The notes under the pieces are model-generated. The model saw only the letters and a list, made by a program, of their open reading frames with translations. It had not been told where the DNA came from and ran no database searches. Positions 15,316 through 24,312 of a DNA stretch of 30,580 nucleotides are shown here, one piece after another; positions within the stretch are counted from its first letter, which is position 1; each line of letters opens with the position of its first letter. Both the position numbers and the translations under genes were made by a program. This DNA is from Egerieenecus sp048201975 (lineage in GTDB: Bacteria > Bacillota > Clostridia > Christensenellales > Aristaeellaceae), in assembly GCA_048201975.1 (NCBI GenBank), contig DBFBGQ010000095.1:1-30580 (forward strand). The letters run 5' to 3'.

Positions 15316-17131
15316 GTTTTTCCCCTCCTAACGGCGCGTTCGTATCCACCGGCACCTTGATCACCAGCAACCACCCGCTTCCGCGCTCCTGATCGCTGGG
15401 CTCCACCCGGCACACGCCATATGCCGGACCATAGCGCATGCGCAGCCGCGCATGGACATTGAAAATACCGATGCGCGCAACGGAATCCAGGGGGTCCTCG
15501 GTCAATTTTGCCATAACCTGCGCCGAGGTTTCAGCCGTGGGCGCATTGGACGTATCCCTAATGGTGATTTCCACATCTTCCCCTACTTGCTCCGCTCGCA
15601 GGCTGATTTGCCCAGTATCCGCCATGGACGTAAAACCATGCTTAAAGGAATTCTCCACCAGGGGCTCCAGGGTAAAACGTGGCAAATAGCAGTCCATCAA
15701 CGCTTCCGGCACATCAATTTCATAGCTGATGCGGTGATTATAGCGCATGCGCTGCAGTTCCAGATAGTACTGCAGAAATTCCACTTCCTCCCGCAGGGAT
15801 GTAAGCGCCTCCTTCTGATGCATGGTCCGCCTAATCAGGCGTGAAAACAGCAGGATCATCCGCGCCGACTCCTGATCACCAGCCAGGATCAGCCGCATAT
15901 GCACCTGCTCCAACAGGTTATAGATAAAATGCGGATTGACCTGTGTTTGCAGGGCATGCAACTCTGCCTCCTTCTGGGTAAGGCGCATGAGGTAATTTTC
16001 CTGAATCAATTGGGTAATACGTTGCATCAGTCCGTTATAGGCCACCATAATCTCGTCCAGCTCATCCTGCTGCGCTGGCGGATGATAATTGAAGGCCGTC
16101 AACGGCGCAGCTGCGCGCATGGCGGTCAGCAGCGGCTTCAGCCGGCCAATCTGACGGTTTGTGACAAGCAGGATCACCGCAGCCGACATCAATCCCAATC
16201 CCATGGAAGCATACAGCGCCAGCATTACCATGGAATCATGATGGGAGCGCAGCTTGCTGTTGGGAATGCACAGAGCAATGCGCCAATCCGGCAATCGCTC
16301 CGAGAGTTGATAGCCCATAATCAGCAAAGGCTCCTCGGCGCTCAACACGGATTCTTCTTCCGCACGCTGGAATTGCAGCCCGCCGGTATACTCCATCTGT
16401 GCATAACCGCCCTTCGCAGGCACGTTTGCGGACAATACTCCGGATGCGCTGGTCCCCACCAGCTGCATGTGGTTCGACGCGACAACCGTACCCGTCTCAT
16501 CCAAAAGAAACAGACTTGCCGTCTCAGCATTCAAGCCCTGGAACAGTTCGTTAAGCAATTGTGCGGATTCTGAAACGGAAAAAACCCCATATATGTTTCC
16601 TCCGCTGTCACGGATGGCCTGGCTTGCGTACAGCGTGTTGGTTTGCGCGTCAAAGTACCAGGCTGTGCCTGAAGCAGCTTCCTCCACTGCGCGGCGGTAT
16701 TCTTCCCGGGCGCGCACGGCTTCATCCGCATACACAAAAACATTATACCCTTGAATCAAATTGGGATTGTGGTAATAAACTTTCAGATGGCGCTTCACGC
16801 TTCCATTAAGAAATTCCGTGGTAATCAACGGACGTAGAAACGTCAAATATGCGTCCACGCTATCCGCATAGGTGGCGTACTTTCTGCCGGGGCTTAGATA
16901 GCTAATGAAACGGTTGTTCGTTACATAGCGCAGGATGGCGTTTTCCAATTCATGCAGATGATTTTCGGAATAATAGGCGATTTGCCGCAGTTCAGCACCA
17001 TAAAGCTCCTTTGCATCCTCCGTGCTCAAGGACGCCGTCGCCTGGAGAAACACCGCAGAAGCAAGCACCAACGGAAGCACGCCCAGTAATAGGTACAGAA
17101 CAGCAAAGCGCAACGCTAACGGCTTTTTCAT
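15293..17131 (-). CDS. Sensor histidine kinase (YesM/LytS type)
   Basis: A 612-residue membrane kinase. Membrane segments at about 9-29 and 301-325 enclose a large extracytoplasmic sensor region (about 30-300) of probable Cache-like fold. A HAMP-like linker follows. The phospho-acceptor is His401 in QTQVNPHFIYN, and the ATP-binding N box is LEPLVENSFKHGF (488-500). The G-box region is reduced to ARIGIFNVHARL. Start ATG 17129-17131 has GGAGGTGA upstream; the frame is open 45 codons further but that part lies in the promoter region. It is expected to sense an extracellular sugar and phosphorylate the overlapping response regulator. Confidence 0.94.
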   Translation of the reverse strand: MKKPLALRFAVLYLLLGVLPLVLASAVFLQATASLSTEDAKELYGAELRQIAYYSENHLHELENAILRYVTNNRFISYLSPGRKYATYADSVDAYLTFLRPLITTEFLNGSVKRHLKVYYHNPNLIQGYNVFVYADEAVRAREEYRRAVEEAASGTAWYFDAQTNTLYASQAIRDSGGNIYGVFSVSESAQLLNELFQGLNAETASLFLLDETGTVVASNHMQLVGTSASGVLSANVPAKGGYAQMEYTGGLQFQRAEEESVLSAEEPLLIMGYQLSERLPDWRIALCIPNSKLRSHHDSMVMLALYASMGLGLMSAAVILLVTNRQIGRLKPLLTAMRAAAPLTAFNYHPPAQQDELDEIMVAYNGLMQRITQLIQENYLMRLTQKEAELHALQTQVNPHFIYNLLEQVHMRLILAGDQESARMILLFSRLIRRTMHQKEALTSLREEVEFLQYYLELQRMRYNHRISYEIDVPEALMDCYLPRFTLEPLVENSFKHGFTSMADTGQISLRAEQVGEDVEITIRDTSNAPTAETSAQVMAKLTEDPLDSVARIGIFNVHARLRMRYGPAYGVCRVEPSDQERGSGWLLVIKVPVDTNAPLGGEKRDLSGDC

Positions 17132-17200
17132 GTTTAGTCGTTCACCTCCACAGCTGTGCCATCCAATACATTCTGTGATGCGTAAGCTATCCTCAAACCA

Positions 17201-17229
17201 AATATAGCAGTATTCACTTTGCTTGTCCA
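17201..17229 (-). promoter_or_regulatory. Promoter of the two-component operon
   Basis: On the minus strand TGGACA (17224-17229), 17 bp, TATATT (17201-17206). Each hexamer deviates by one base from consensus. Confidence 0.75.
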
Positions 17230-17246
17230 GCGCTTGGAGAAAACTG

Positions 17247-17284
17247 TCTAGATTTAGCAAAAACACACTCTAAATTTAGCAAAA
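17247..17284 (+). promoter_or_regulatory. Twin direct repeats, candidate AraC-type response regulator site
   Basis: TCTAGATTTAGCAAAA (17247-17262) and TCTAAATTTAGCAAAA (17269-17284) match at 15 of 16 positions and are 22 bp apart. Tandem direct repeats of two helical turns are how AraC-family dimers bind. The second copy overlaps the expected -35 of the importer promoter, the usual place for an activator. The kinase/regulator operon is divergent and adjacent. Confidence 0.75.
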
Positions 17285-17302
17285 GACAGACGAGTATACA
17301 AA

Positions 17303-17311
17303 TGTTATCAT
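17303..17311 (+). promoter_or_regulatory. Extended -10 of the second importer operon
   Basis: TGTTATCAT fits TGnTATAAT with one mismatch. There is no recognisable -35 hexamer 17 bp upstream (AAGACA), which fits a promoter that needs the activator bound at the repeats 17247-17284. The start near 17318 leaves a short leader. Confidence 0.55.
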
Positions 17312-17351
17312 GATTGCAGATCAAGTTGTAAACATAAGGGGAGAATGCCTC

Positions 17352-18299
17352 ATGATCCATCACGCCCAGGTTGCGCGCATATCCTCTGCGCGACGCCGTC
17401 AGAACCTAAAACGGATGTGGCCGCTTTACCTGATCGTCATTCCATGCATCATTCACGCCATCCTGTTCATCTGGGCACCGCTTTGGGGATGGCTCATCGC
17501 CTTTTTTGACTACTTCCCCGGTAAGCCCATTCTGGAGCAACGCTATGTGGGGCTAAAATATTTTGAACGCATGCTAAAGGACCGGTATTTTCTACAAGCA
17601 TTGCAAAATACCCTCTGGCTATCGTTTCTTTCTCTTTGCGCGTTTCCGGTAGCGCCCCTGTTCGCCGTCTTTTTGAATGAGCTGCGCTCCAATAAAGTCA
17701 AGCGCGCGGTACAAACGTTGTCCTCCTTCCCGAATTTTATCTCTTGGCTGCTGGTTTTTTCTGTTTTTTCTGCGTTATTCTCTGTGGATGACGGCGCTTT
17801 CAACCAGATCTTCTACAAGCAGCTGGGATGGCTGAAATCGCCCAGCAATGTTCTGGCAGACGCAAGCATTGCCCGGGTGCTCAACGCGGTGATACTGCCC
17901 ATCTGGAAGGGAACGGGTTGGTCGGCGATCATCTACATGGCCGCCATCACCGGTATCGATCCGACGCTGTATGAAGCCGCGGAGATCGACGGTGCCGGGC
18001 GCATGCGCCGCATATGGCATATTACCCTTCCGGGGATTGCGCCCACCTTTGTTACGCTGTTTATTCTGGCGCTGGCGGGGATTCTTAACAGTGGCTTTGA
18101 GCAATACTATGTTTTCACCAACTCGCTGACCTTCAGCGTGCTGGATAATCTGGACACCTATGTTTATCGGGTGGGCATGAACAATCTCAACTTCTCTTAT
18201 GGTACGGCGCTGGGTATGGTCCGCTCCATTGTCAGCTTGCTACTGCTCTTTCTGGCCAACCAAGCGTCCTATTGGATCCGTGGTTACCGCATCTATTAA
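17352..18299 (+). CDS. Sugar ABC importer permease, LplB type (second system)
   Basis: A 315-residue permease starting at ATG 17352 after AAGGGGAG. It has a basic N-terminus (RRRQNLKRMW), the first membrane helix LYLIVIPCIIHAILFIWAPLWG, LplB-like FDYFPGKPILEQRYVGLKYF and an EAA loop YEAAEIDGAGRMRRIWHITL. It pairs with the permease encoded 15 bp downstream and is a distinct paralogue of the 10263-11222 protein. It is the first gene of the operon controlled from 17247-17311. Confidence 0.94.
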   Translation: MIHHAQVARISSARRRQNLKRMWPLYLIVIPCIIHAILFIWAPLWGWLIAFFDYFPGKPILEQRYVGLKYFERMLKDRYFLQALQNTLWLSFLSLCAFPVAPLFAVFLNELRSNKVKRAVQTLSSFPNFISWLLVFSVFSALFSVDDGAFNQIFYKQLGWLKSPSNVLADASIARVLNAVILPIWKGTGWSAIIYMAAITGIDPTLYEAAEIDGAGRMRRIWHITLPGIAPTFVTLFILALAGILNSGFEQYYVFTNSLTFSVLDNLDTYVYRVGMNNLNFSYGTALGMVRSIVSLLLLFLANQASYWIRGYRIY

Positions 18300-18314
18300 G
18301 GAGGTGCTGCGCGC

Positions 18315-19205
18315 ATGGCGTACAAAAGCTGGAAGGACCGCCTTTTCCGCGGCGTCGTAGGAACGTTGATGGCGATTTTCGCTTTCTTAACGGCATACCC
18401 CTTCTACATTATCATCATCAACTCGTTCTCTGACGCCAATGCCGTGCTTGGCAAAATGGCGTTGGTTGCACCGGTGGATTTCACGTTTGCCAACTACGAA
18501 GAAATTTTCAAAAATCAGAACATTGGCGGCCCAATATTCATCTCCACCGCCCGCACCATTCTGGGCGCGCTCTCCAATGTAATCGTCAACGCATTGCTGG
18601 CCTATGCGCTCTCCAAAAAGCATCTGCCCGGCTGCAAGCTGTTCTACCGTTTCTTTGTCATCAGCATGTATATCAGCGCCGGTTTAATTCCTTACTATGT
18701 AACCCTTGTGAACTATGGTTTCCGCAACAGCTTCTGGGTGTATGTGCTTCCAGGCATCGTATGGAGCTACAATATGATCCTGATCCGCGTAAACATACAG
18801 CAGCTTCCCCAGGAAATGGAAGAAAGCGCTGAAATAGACGGCGCCGGCTACTATACGATGTTCTTTCAGATTATACTGCCGATGATTGTACCCATCCTTG
18901 CGACCATTGTGACATTTTCCGCAGTCGCCCAATGGAATTCCTGGACGGACAACCTGTATTTCTGCCCGGATGACAGCCTCATGACCTTACAAATGATGCT
19001 TCTCAATTTCATCCGAACCGCTTCCGTAAGCATATCAGAAGCATCCACCATTGCCGGCGATGTACTTAAGGAGCAAATGAAAGTCAACCCCCGCTCTATC
19101 CGCATGGCAGCCACCGTGATCGCCGTTTTTCCGGTAATGTTGATCTACCCCTTCATGCAGCGATACTTTGTCAAAGGCATCATGATTGGCGCTATCAAAG
19201 GATAA
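18315..19205 (+). CDS. Sugar ABC importer permease, LplC type (second system)
   Basis: A 296-residue permease with AAGGAGG upstream of ATG 18315. Typical features are FYIIIINSFSDANAVLGKM, the EAA loop EESAEIDGAGYYTMFFQI and the terminal FMQRYFVKGIMIGAIKG, closely matching the ending of the first system's LplC. The pair therefore shows a duplicated importer design with separate regulation. Confidence 0.95.
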   Translation: MAYKSWKDRLFRGVVGTLMAIFAFLTAYPFYIIIINSFSDANAVLGKMALVAPVDFTFANYEEIFKNQNIGGPIFISTARTILGALSNVIVNALLAYALSKKHLPGCKLFYRFFVISMYISAGLIPYYVTLVNYGFRNSFWVYVLPGIVWSYNMILIRVNIQQLPQEMEESAEIDGAGYYTMFFQIILPMIVPILATIVTFSAVAQWNSWTDNLYFCPDDSLMTLQMMLLNFIRTASVSISEASTIAGDVLKEQMKVNPRSIRMAATVIAVFPVMLIYPFMQRYFVKGIMIGAIKG

Positions 19206-19248
19206 TTCAGCGTCCAACGCTGAAGGAATAAACAAAGGAGGAACCACC

Positions 19249-20985
19249 ATGAAAAAAATTACCGCGTTGCTTCTCGCCCTGCTGCTATGCTTGAGCGCAA
19301 CCAGCAGCTTGTCCCTGGCCGAGGGAGAAGAGGCCCCTGTCACCTTGACCTTCTTTCACGCAGGCGCCAACGTCATTCCATCAAATATTCTGGATAACCC
19401 CATCATGAACCAGATTGCCGAGGAAACCGGAGTCCAGTTGGATTGGTCCCCCTACATGGGCGGAGGCACCGCTTCAGATACGGCTGCCATGGCCATCGCC
19501 TCCAACGATTATCCTGACATCTGGCTGATCGGCGATACAACCATCATCACCAAGCTGCTGGAATACGGCCTGGTGATGCCCCTGGACGACCTGATTGCGT
19601 CCGCGCCTCACGTGCAGGAAATTGCCTCCGAAGCCATTTCCTATGCCCGCTTCCGTTTCAATACCGAGGAATCCTATATGATTCCCGCCCAGGTCGGCGG
19701 TGTGAACTGGTACCCCTCCGGCTACGATATGATGATCTCCTATCGCTACGATTTGTGGAAAGAGATGGGCAGCCCTGCGCTGGACTCCTATGACGCTTTT
19801 ATTGATTACCTGCTCAAATGCAAGGAGCTGGAGCCCGAAAACAAGGACGGCCTGACCAACTACGGCACAGGACTTCCTCTTGCAGCCGCCACGGAATGGT
19901 ATTATGTGGACTATACCTTCCTCAATGCGGAAGGGAAAACAACCTACGGCCCTTGCATTTATGACTGGGAGACGGATGAGCTATCTCCTCGGTATGCGGA
20001 GGACAGTCTGTATTTTGAGGGCGCAAAATTCTGGTATCGGCTCAATCAGCTGGGTTTGCTGGACCCGGAATCCGCCACGATGACGCTGGATCAAACGCAG
20101 GCCAAGGGCCAGAGCTACCGCTATTTCTTCGGCGTGGCAAACTGGCAGGTAGGCTGGCCCAATGACACTGTCCGTGGCGCGCAAGCGGAGATTGCCGAAA
20201 AGCCCGAGGCGGAACGCACAGCGTGGGACAACCGCATCCTCAACATGGGATGGGTGCCCCTGGAGATCAACGACGGCGATGATTATGTATACGCCCGCAT
20301 GGGTACCGCCTTCGGAAACGGCACCTATTACCTGCTCTCCAGCACCTGCAAGGATCCCGAAGCCGCCATGCGCTTTATTGATTACATGGCCTCCTATGAA
20401 GGCGCCGAGCTGTGCGGCAACGGTCCTGAGGGCTATAACTGGCATTACGTGGACGGCGTGCCCACCTGGTACACCCAGGAGGAGCGGGAAGCCATGGAAG
20501 CCGAAGGCGTTACCTTTTACGACAATAATGAGCTGGGCATCGCATATGTGGCGCCGTTGCTGCTGGTAAACGGTAACCGGCAGAATCCCAAGGGCTGGCC
20601 CACACTTTACAGCCAGGCCTCCGTGGAGCAGTTCCAATCCAGCATGTCCAATGGGGAACTGGCCTTTGTGGCAGATAACGGCTACGCCTACGGCATGGAA
20701 TACATTGACGCCAACTTCCCAAACAATACGTTTGATAAAGCCATCCTGGATCTGATTCCTCCCATTGACAGCACCAGCGATCTGGCCATCATCGCTACGG
20801 ACACAGACACGCTGGCTTATGAGTATACCATTCGCCTGATTTATGCGCGCGACGACGCCGAATTCGAGCAAATCAAGCAGGACTTCCTGCAGCAGCTGGA
20901 TTCCATGGGCTACGACGAACTGGTGGACTACTACATCACCAACTATGAAACCGTAAAGGCGACCTCCCAGGAATGGGGATTCTGA
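19249..20985 (+). CDS. Extracellular sugar-binding protein of the second importer
   Basis: A 578-residue solute-binding protein. ATG 19249 has AAAGGAGG upstream and opens the signal peptide MKKITALLLALLLCLSATSS. No lipobox cysteine is present near the cleavage site, so the protein may not be lipid-anchored, unusual for a Gram-positive binding protein. The core shows AIASNDYPDIWLIGDT and LWKEMGSPALDSYDAFIDYL, typical of large LplA-like members. It is only distantly like the protein at 7610-9253, so the two importers probably have different ligands. Confidence 0.92.
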   Translation: MKKITALLLALLLCLSATSSLSLAEGEEAPVTLTFFHAGANVIPSNILDNPIMNQIAEETGVQLDWSPYMGGGTASDTAAMAIASNDYPDIWLIGDTTIITKLLEYGLVMPLDDLIASAPHVQEIASEAISYARFRFNTEESYMIPAQVGGVNWYPSGYDMMISYRYDLWKEMGSPALDSYDAFIDYLLKCKELEPENKDGLTNYGTGLPLAAATEWYYVDYTFLNAEGKTTYGPCIYDWETDELSPRYAEDSLYFEGAKFWYRLNQLGLLDPESATMTLDQTQAKGQSYRYFFGVANWQVGWPNDTVRGAQAEIAEKPEAERTAWDNRILNMGWVPLEINDGDDYVYARMGTAFGNGTYYLLSSTCKDPEAAMRFIDYMASYEGAELCGNGPEGYNWHYVDGVPTWYTQEEREAMEAEGVTFYDNNELGIAYVAPLLLVNGNRQNPKGWPTLYSQASVEQFQSSMSNGELAFVADNGYAYGMEYIDANFPNNTFDKAILDLIPPIDSTSDLAIIATDTDTLAYEYTIRLIYARDDAEFEQIKQDFLQQLDSMGYDELVDYYITNYETVKATSQEWGF

Positions 20986-20999
20986 GCAAGCATGCCATA

Positions 21000-21024
21000 G
21001 GGGACGGCGGTTCCAGCCGTCCCC
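21000..21024 (+). other. Intercistronic hairpin between solute-binding protein and enzyme genes
   Basis: GGGGACGGC (21000-21008) pairs perfectly with GCCGTCCCC (21016-21024) around 7 nt, without a T-tract. It probably protects the upstream mRNA end or partly terminates, allowing more binding protein than enzyme to be made. Confidence 0.65.
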
Positions 21025-21052
21025 TGTATGCATTCACCAACGAGGTGATTTT

Positions 21053-23338
21053 ATGAGAAAGTGGGGGCTTATCATCATGGTTGGCATTGCCTGCGCCGTT
21101 CTTTCCTTTGCCACGTCAACAGCCTGCGCCCAAGAGGATCTATCGCTCCCCGGCAATTACCGCCTTTGCTTTGAGAAAGCAAACAACGGTTATCGCGTGG
21201 CCATACGCAATCCCAACGCTCAGGTCACATATCTTTCAGAGCAGCCTGTCGTGATCGTCGTTGCCCAGGGATTAACCATGAAGCCGGTAACCTACGCCAA
21301 GCCCTATGATCAAATTCAGGTACAGGATCGCGAAGTACTGGCGCAGGCAGAAGTATCCACGGCAGAGGGAAGCGTCTTTGAAGTCACAGACCGCTACTCG
21401 CAAGGTCCCCAGGGGATTCTGCTGGATCGCCAGGTTCAAGTGCTTGCCACAGGCGGGGCTGACCGGGGATTTCGCTCGGAAATCAGCTTTAGCTGGGCCA
21501 GCGAAACGCCGCTGCCTTATGTGTCCTTCGAATATCTGATCCCTGCTTTACTGTATCAATCCCCTGATGATGTGGTATCCACTGCAGCCTTTTCCCAGGG
21601 CGCATTTGCCCAGGATCGCCTGCTGGTTCGGGAAACGCGCAGCGCTCTTCCCATGGTAATGATGCGCCATCCGCAATCCGGGGAAGTGTTTTCTCTGGCG
21701 CACATAGCCCAGGGAATTGCGGACCCTGTCACGGCTGCCACGGCGCAGCAAAACACTCGTCTGGATGGTGCTTGCCGATATGGAGCCATCGGGCTGCACC
21801 GGCAGGCAGGCGTGCCCGCCGCATGCTTTTCGTATCCCTATCAGGAAACCCCTGTGGTGTATGGTTCCTCCGCAATGCAAGCGGTTTGCTATCATCCCGT
21901 TACGCAAGCGCAGACCCATGACTATCAACTGCTGCTCTATGCTGGGCAAGCGGAGGATTTCAACGCGGCAATGCTCGCCTGCTACCAATCCAATTACGCT
22001 GCTCAGCCCATTGTGTTGAAAGAAGTAGATCAACGTAGACTTTATCAGGCCTGCTTAACGGATCTGGATCGTCTCTATACACGAAATGGAAAAGGCGTAG
22101 GCTTCCCCTTTGCGGTATATGTGGATACTGGAGAACCCTTTGCCGTGAACTTCCAAATGGGTTTTATCGGCATGCAGCTTTCGCTGGCACACCATATGAT
22201 CCGCTATGGAGCTTGGAGCGGCCAGGAAGAAACCTGGCAGAAGGGAAGCGCTATTGTAGATTTCTGGGCAGAGAATGCCGGCACAGACAGCGGCGTGGTA
22301 AAGGTATGGTTCGACAGCGTGAGTTTTCGGCCCTATCCACCCTTCCTGCGCATCATGACCGATGGCATGGAGGGTATGCTGGACGCGGCGCTTGCGGTTC
22401 AGCAGCTTTCCTTACCTGTGGACAACAGCCCATGGCTCGCCATGGTCACCAGCTACGCCGATTTTCTTGTGCGCGTCCAAAACCAGGACGGCAGCTTTTA
22501 CCGCGCCTATGACTACCAGGGCAACGCCTTTGCAGAGGACAACAGTGACGGCCTGATCGGCGATCGCAACACTCTGGGCGGAAGCAAGCTGAACACGGCA
22601 ATTCCCATTCGTTTTCTTGTCCGCATGTATGAAGCCACCGGGAAGCAGGACTATCTGGAGGCCGCCAAGCGCGCCGGAACCTTTGTGCTGGAATCCCTCT
22701 ACCCCACCGGTCACTATGTGGGCGGCACTCCCGACAACCCCAACACCGTGGACAAAGAGGCAGGCATCTACGCCGTCTATGCGTATTCCGCGCTCTACAC
22801 CGCCACAGGCGATTCCATCTACCTCAGCGCCATGGAACAAGCAGCCACATACGCCATGTCCTGGACATACGTCTACTCTTTCCAGGTTGCCAATCTGCAG
22901 CAGCTTCAGGCAGGCATACCCGCGTCTCTGGGCTTAACGGACGGATTGTCTTTCATCGCTACTGGTCACAGCGCCGTGGATAACTATGCAGCGTTCCTGT
23001 CCTATGAGCTGTTCAAGCTATATGTGTGGACGGAAAAAGAGATCTACCGCGACATGGCGCTGCTGCTGGAAAACAACGCAAAGCAAACCGTGGACCTTAA
23101 CGGGGATTTCGGTTTCGCCAGCCGCAGCATGATGATCGAGGCCACCACCTTGGCCGACTTTACCTTTCACACCGCAGAAACCAGGGGCGTATGGCTTCCA
23201 TGGATCACTTGCGCAAACATTGAACCCATCCTGAATCTATACCGGACCTTTGGCAAGCCCTGCATCCGAGAATTGTCCCAGACACCGTTGGGCGAACTGC
23301 AACAGCAGCTGCAGGCCTATGGCGCTGGCGCAAAATGA
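21053..23338 (+). CDS. Secreted (alpha/alpha)6-toroid glycan-active enzyme
   Basis: A 761-residue protein with a signal peptide (MRKWGLIIMVGIACAVLSF, cleavage near ACAQ). Residues about 30-310 are beta-rich. From about 330 on, helix-pair repeats typical of alpha-toroid glycosidases and lyases appear: FPFAVYVDTGEPFAVNFQMG, WLAMVTSYADFLVRVQNQDG, RFLVRMYEATGKQDYLEAAK and AVYAYSALYTATGDSIYLSA. Such enzymes include unsaturated uronidases, polysaccharide lyases and C5-epimerases; the exact activity is not readable. It is exported and co-transcribed with the importer, so it likely cuts or modifies the polysaccharide whose products are imported. GAGGTGAT precedes ATG 21053. Confidence 0.8.
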   Translation: MRKWGLIIMVGIACAVLSFATSTACAQEDLSLPGNYRLCFEKANNGYRVAIRNPNAQVTYLSEQPVVIVVAQGLTMKPVTYAKPYDQIQVQDREVLAQAEVSTAEGSVFEVTDRYSQGPQGILLDRQVQVLATGGADRGFRSEISFSWASETPLPYVSFEYLIPALLYQSPDDVVSTAAFSQGAFAQDRLLVRETRSALPMVMMRHPQSGEVFSLAHIAQGIADPVTAATAQQNTRLDGACRYGAIGLHRQAGVPAACFSYPYQETPVVYGSSAMQAVCYHPVTQAQTHDYQLLLYAGQAEDFNAAMLACYQSNYAAQPIVLKEVDQRRLYQACLTDLDRLYTRNGKGVGFPFAVYVDTGEPFAVNFQMGFIGMQLSLAHHMIRYGAWSGQEETWQKGSAIVDFWAENAGTDSGVVKVWFDSVSFRPYPPFLRIMTDGMEGMLDAALAVQQLSLPVDNSPWLAMVTSYADFLVRVQNQDGSFYRAYDYQGNAFAEDNSDGLIGDRNTLGGSKLNTAIPIRFLVRMYEATGKQDYLEAAKRAGTFVLESLYPTGHYVGGTPDNPNTVDKEAGIYAVYAYSALYTATGDSIYLSAMEQAATYAMSWTYVYSFQVANLQQLQAGIPASLGLTDGLSFIATGHSAVDNYAAFLSYELFKLYVWTEKEIYRDMALLLENNAKQTVDLNGDFGFASRSMMIEATTLADFTFHTAETRGVWLPWITCANIEPILNLYRTFGKPCIRELSQTPLGELQQQLQAYGAGAK

Positions 23339-23364
23339 AGGCTTCAGCAGACAGCGCGCCACGT

Positions 23365-23413
23365 AAAAGGCGCGGTTTCTGGCAACCATTCAGCCAGAAG
23401 CCGCGCCTTTTTT
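23365..23413 (+). terminator. Strong, probably bidirectional terminator
   Basis: An 18-bp stem (23366-23383 with 23393-23410, one G-T pair) with a 9-nt loop and six T (23408-23413). Four A on the left give a shorter T-run for the converging gene on the other strand. Confidence 0.92.
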
Positions 23414-23457
23414 CACGCGCTTCGCTACCGGGGCGCCGATCCAGGACGGCATCATGT

Positions 23458-24312
23458 TCATGCCTGGACGCCCGGGCGCAGACCATAATCCGCCGCGCAG
23501 CGCTGAAACCCTTGGGCGGTACTGTCAAAGCATATCCCATGCCGCCGCAGTCGGGAGCCATCCATCCATAGATTCCTCCGGCGTGCCTCCGTTTCCACCA
23601 GCAACGTTTTTTCCAGATGGCTTAGTCCCAGCGCCTGCAATAGCGCCAGCGCGGTATCATACATATGCAGACAATTCTCGCTGCCATAATTGTAAGCGCC
23701 TCCCGGGAGCTCCGCCGCCTGATCCAGCAGCTCCACTACCTGACGCACATAGGTAATGCCGCGGTGTTCCATCCGTGAGCAAGTCATCGTCCGGCCCTGC
23801 AAGGCGGCTTCCAGCAGGTTCATCAGAAAATTGCCGCGATTGGGGCAGCCGTATTTCGGCAGGTCATACATCCAGGTTGCCCGGAGCATGACCGCGTCGG
23901 GCAAAATGTCCAGCACGCGCTTTTCCGCCTCCAGCTTATGGCGGGCATACATATTGGCCGGCTCCGGCAGCGATTGATCCTCCGCAAAGGGTTGATCGCC
24001 CTGGCAACCGGTATACACCTGATCCGAGCTGAAACAGACCAGCTTTGCGCGTACTGCGTTTGCTGCCCGTGCCAGCGCCACCGGCAGCAGAACATTCGCC
24101 CGATAGGAGGCCTGCGGATCCTTTTCGCACGCTCCGATATCAGAAATCGCAGCGGTATGGTAAATAACCGACGGATGCATACGTTCCACAAAGTCCAGGA
24201 TCGCCTGCGGGTCGTCCGATCGTGCCAGCGCGCCAGGAAATGGCGTCGCGCCCGGAAAACGTTCCATGGCCCGGCAGCCCACAAATCCCCCCGCACCGGT
24301 AATCAGTATCAT
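23458..24312 (-). CDS. NAD(P)-dependent sugar-nucleotide reductase, RmlD-like SDR
   Basis: A 284-residue extended short-chain dehydrogenase. It has the nucleotide motif GAGGFVG (6-12), active-site Ser in CFSSDQVYTG (93-102) and YARHK (122-126), the YxxxK pair. The overall layout (DPQAILDFVERMHPSVIYHTAAISD, later RATWMYD) matches dTDP-4-dehydrorhamnose reductases. There are no neighbouring rmlABC genes, so the exact substrate is unsure. GGAGGAAG precedes the ATG. A sugar nucleotide enzyme beside a likely spore-surface protein would suit spore coat glycan synthesis, but that is inference. Confidence 0.85.
   Translation of the reverse strand: MILITGAGGFVGCRAMERFPGATPFPGALARSDDPQAILDFVERMHPSVIYHTAAISDIGACEKDPQASYRANVLLPVALARAANAVRAKLVCFSSDQVYTGCQGDQPFAEDQSLPEPANMYARHKLEAEKRVLDILPDAVMLRATWMYDLPKYGCPNRGNFLMNLLEAALQGRTMTCSRMEHRGITYVRQVVELLDQAAELPGGAYNYGSENCLHMYDTALALLQALGLSHLEKTLLVETEARRRNLWMDGSRLRRHGICFDSTAQGFQRCAADYGLRPGVQA

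Noticed and set aside
19981..21033. 350-codon minus-strand open frame opposite the second binding protein
   Set aside because: Antisense shadow without ribosome site or recognisable domain.
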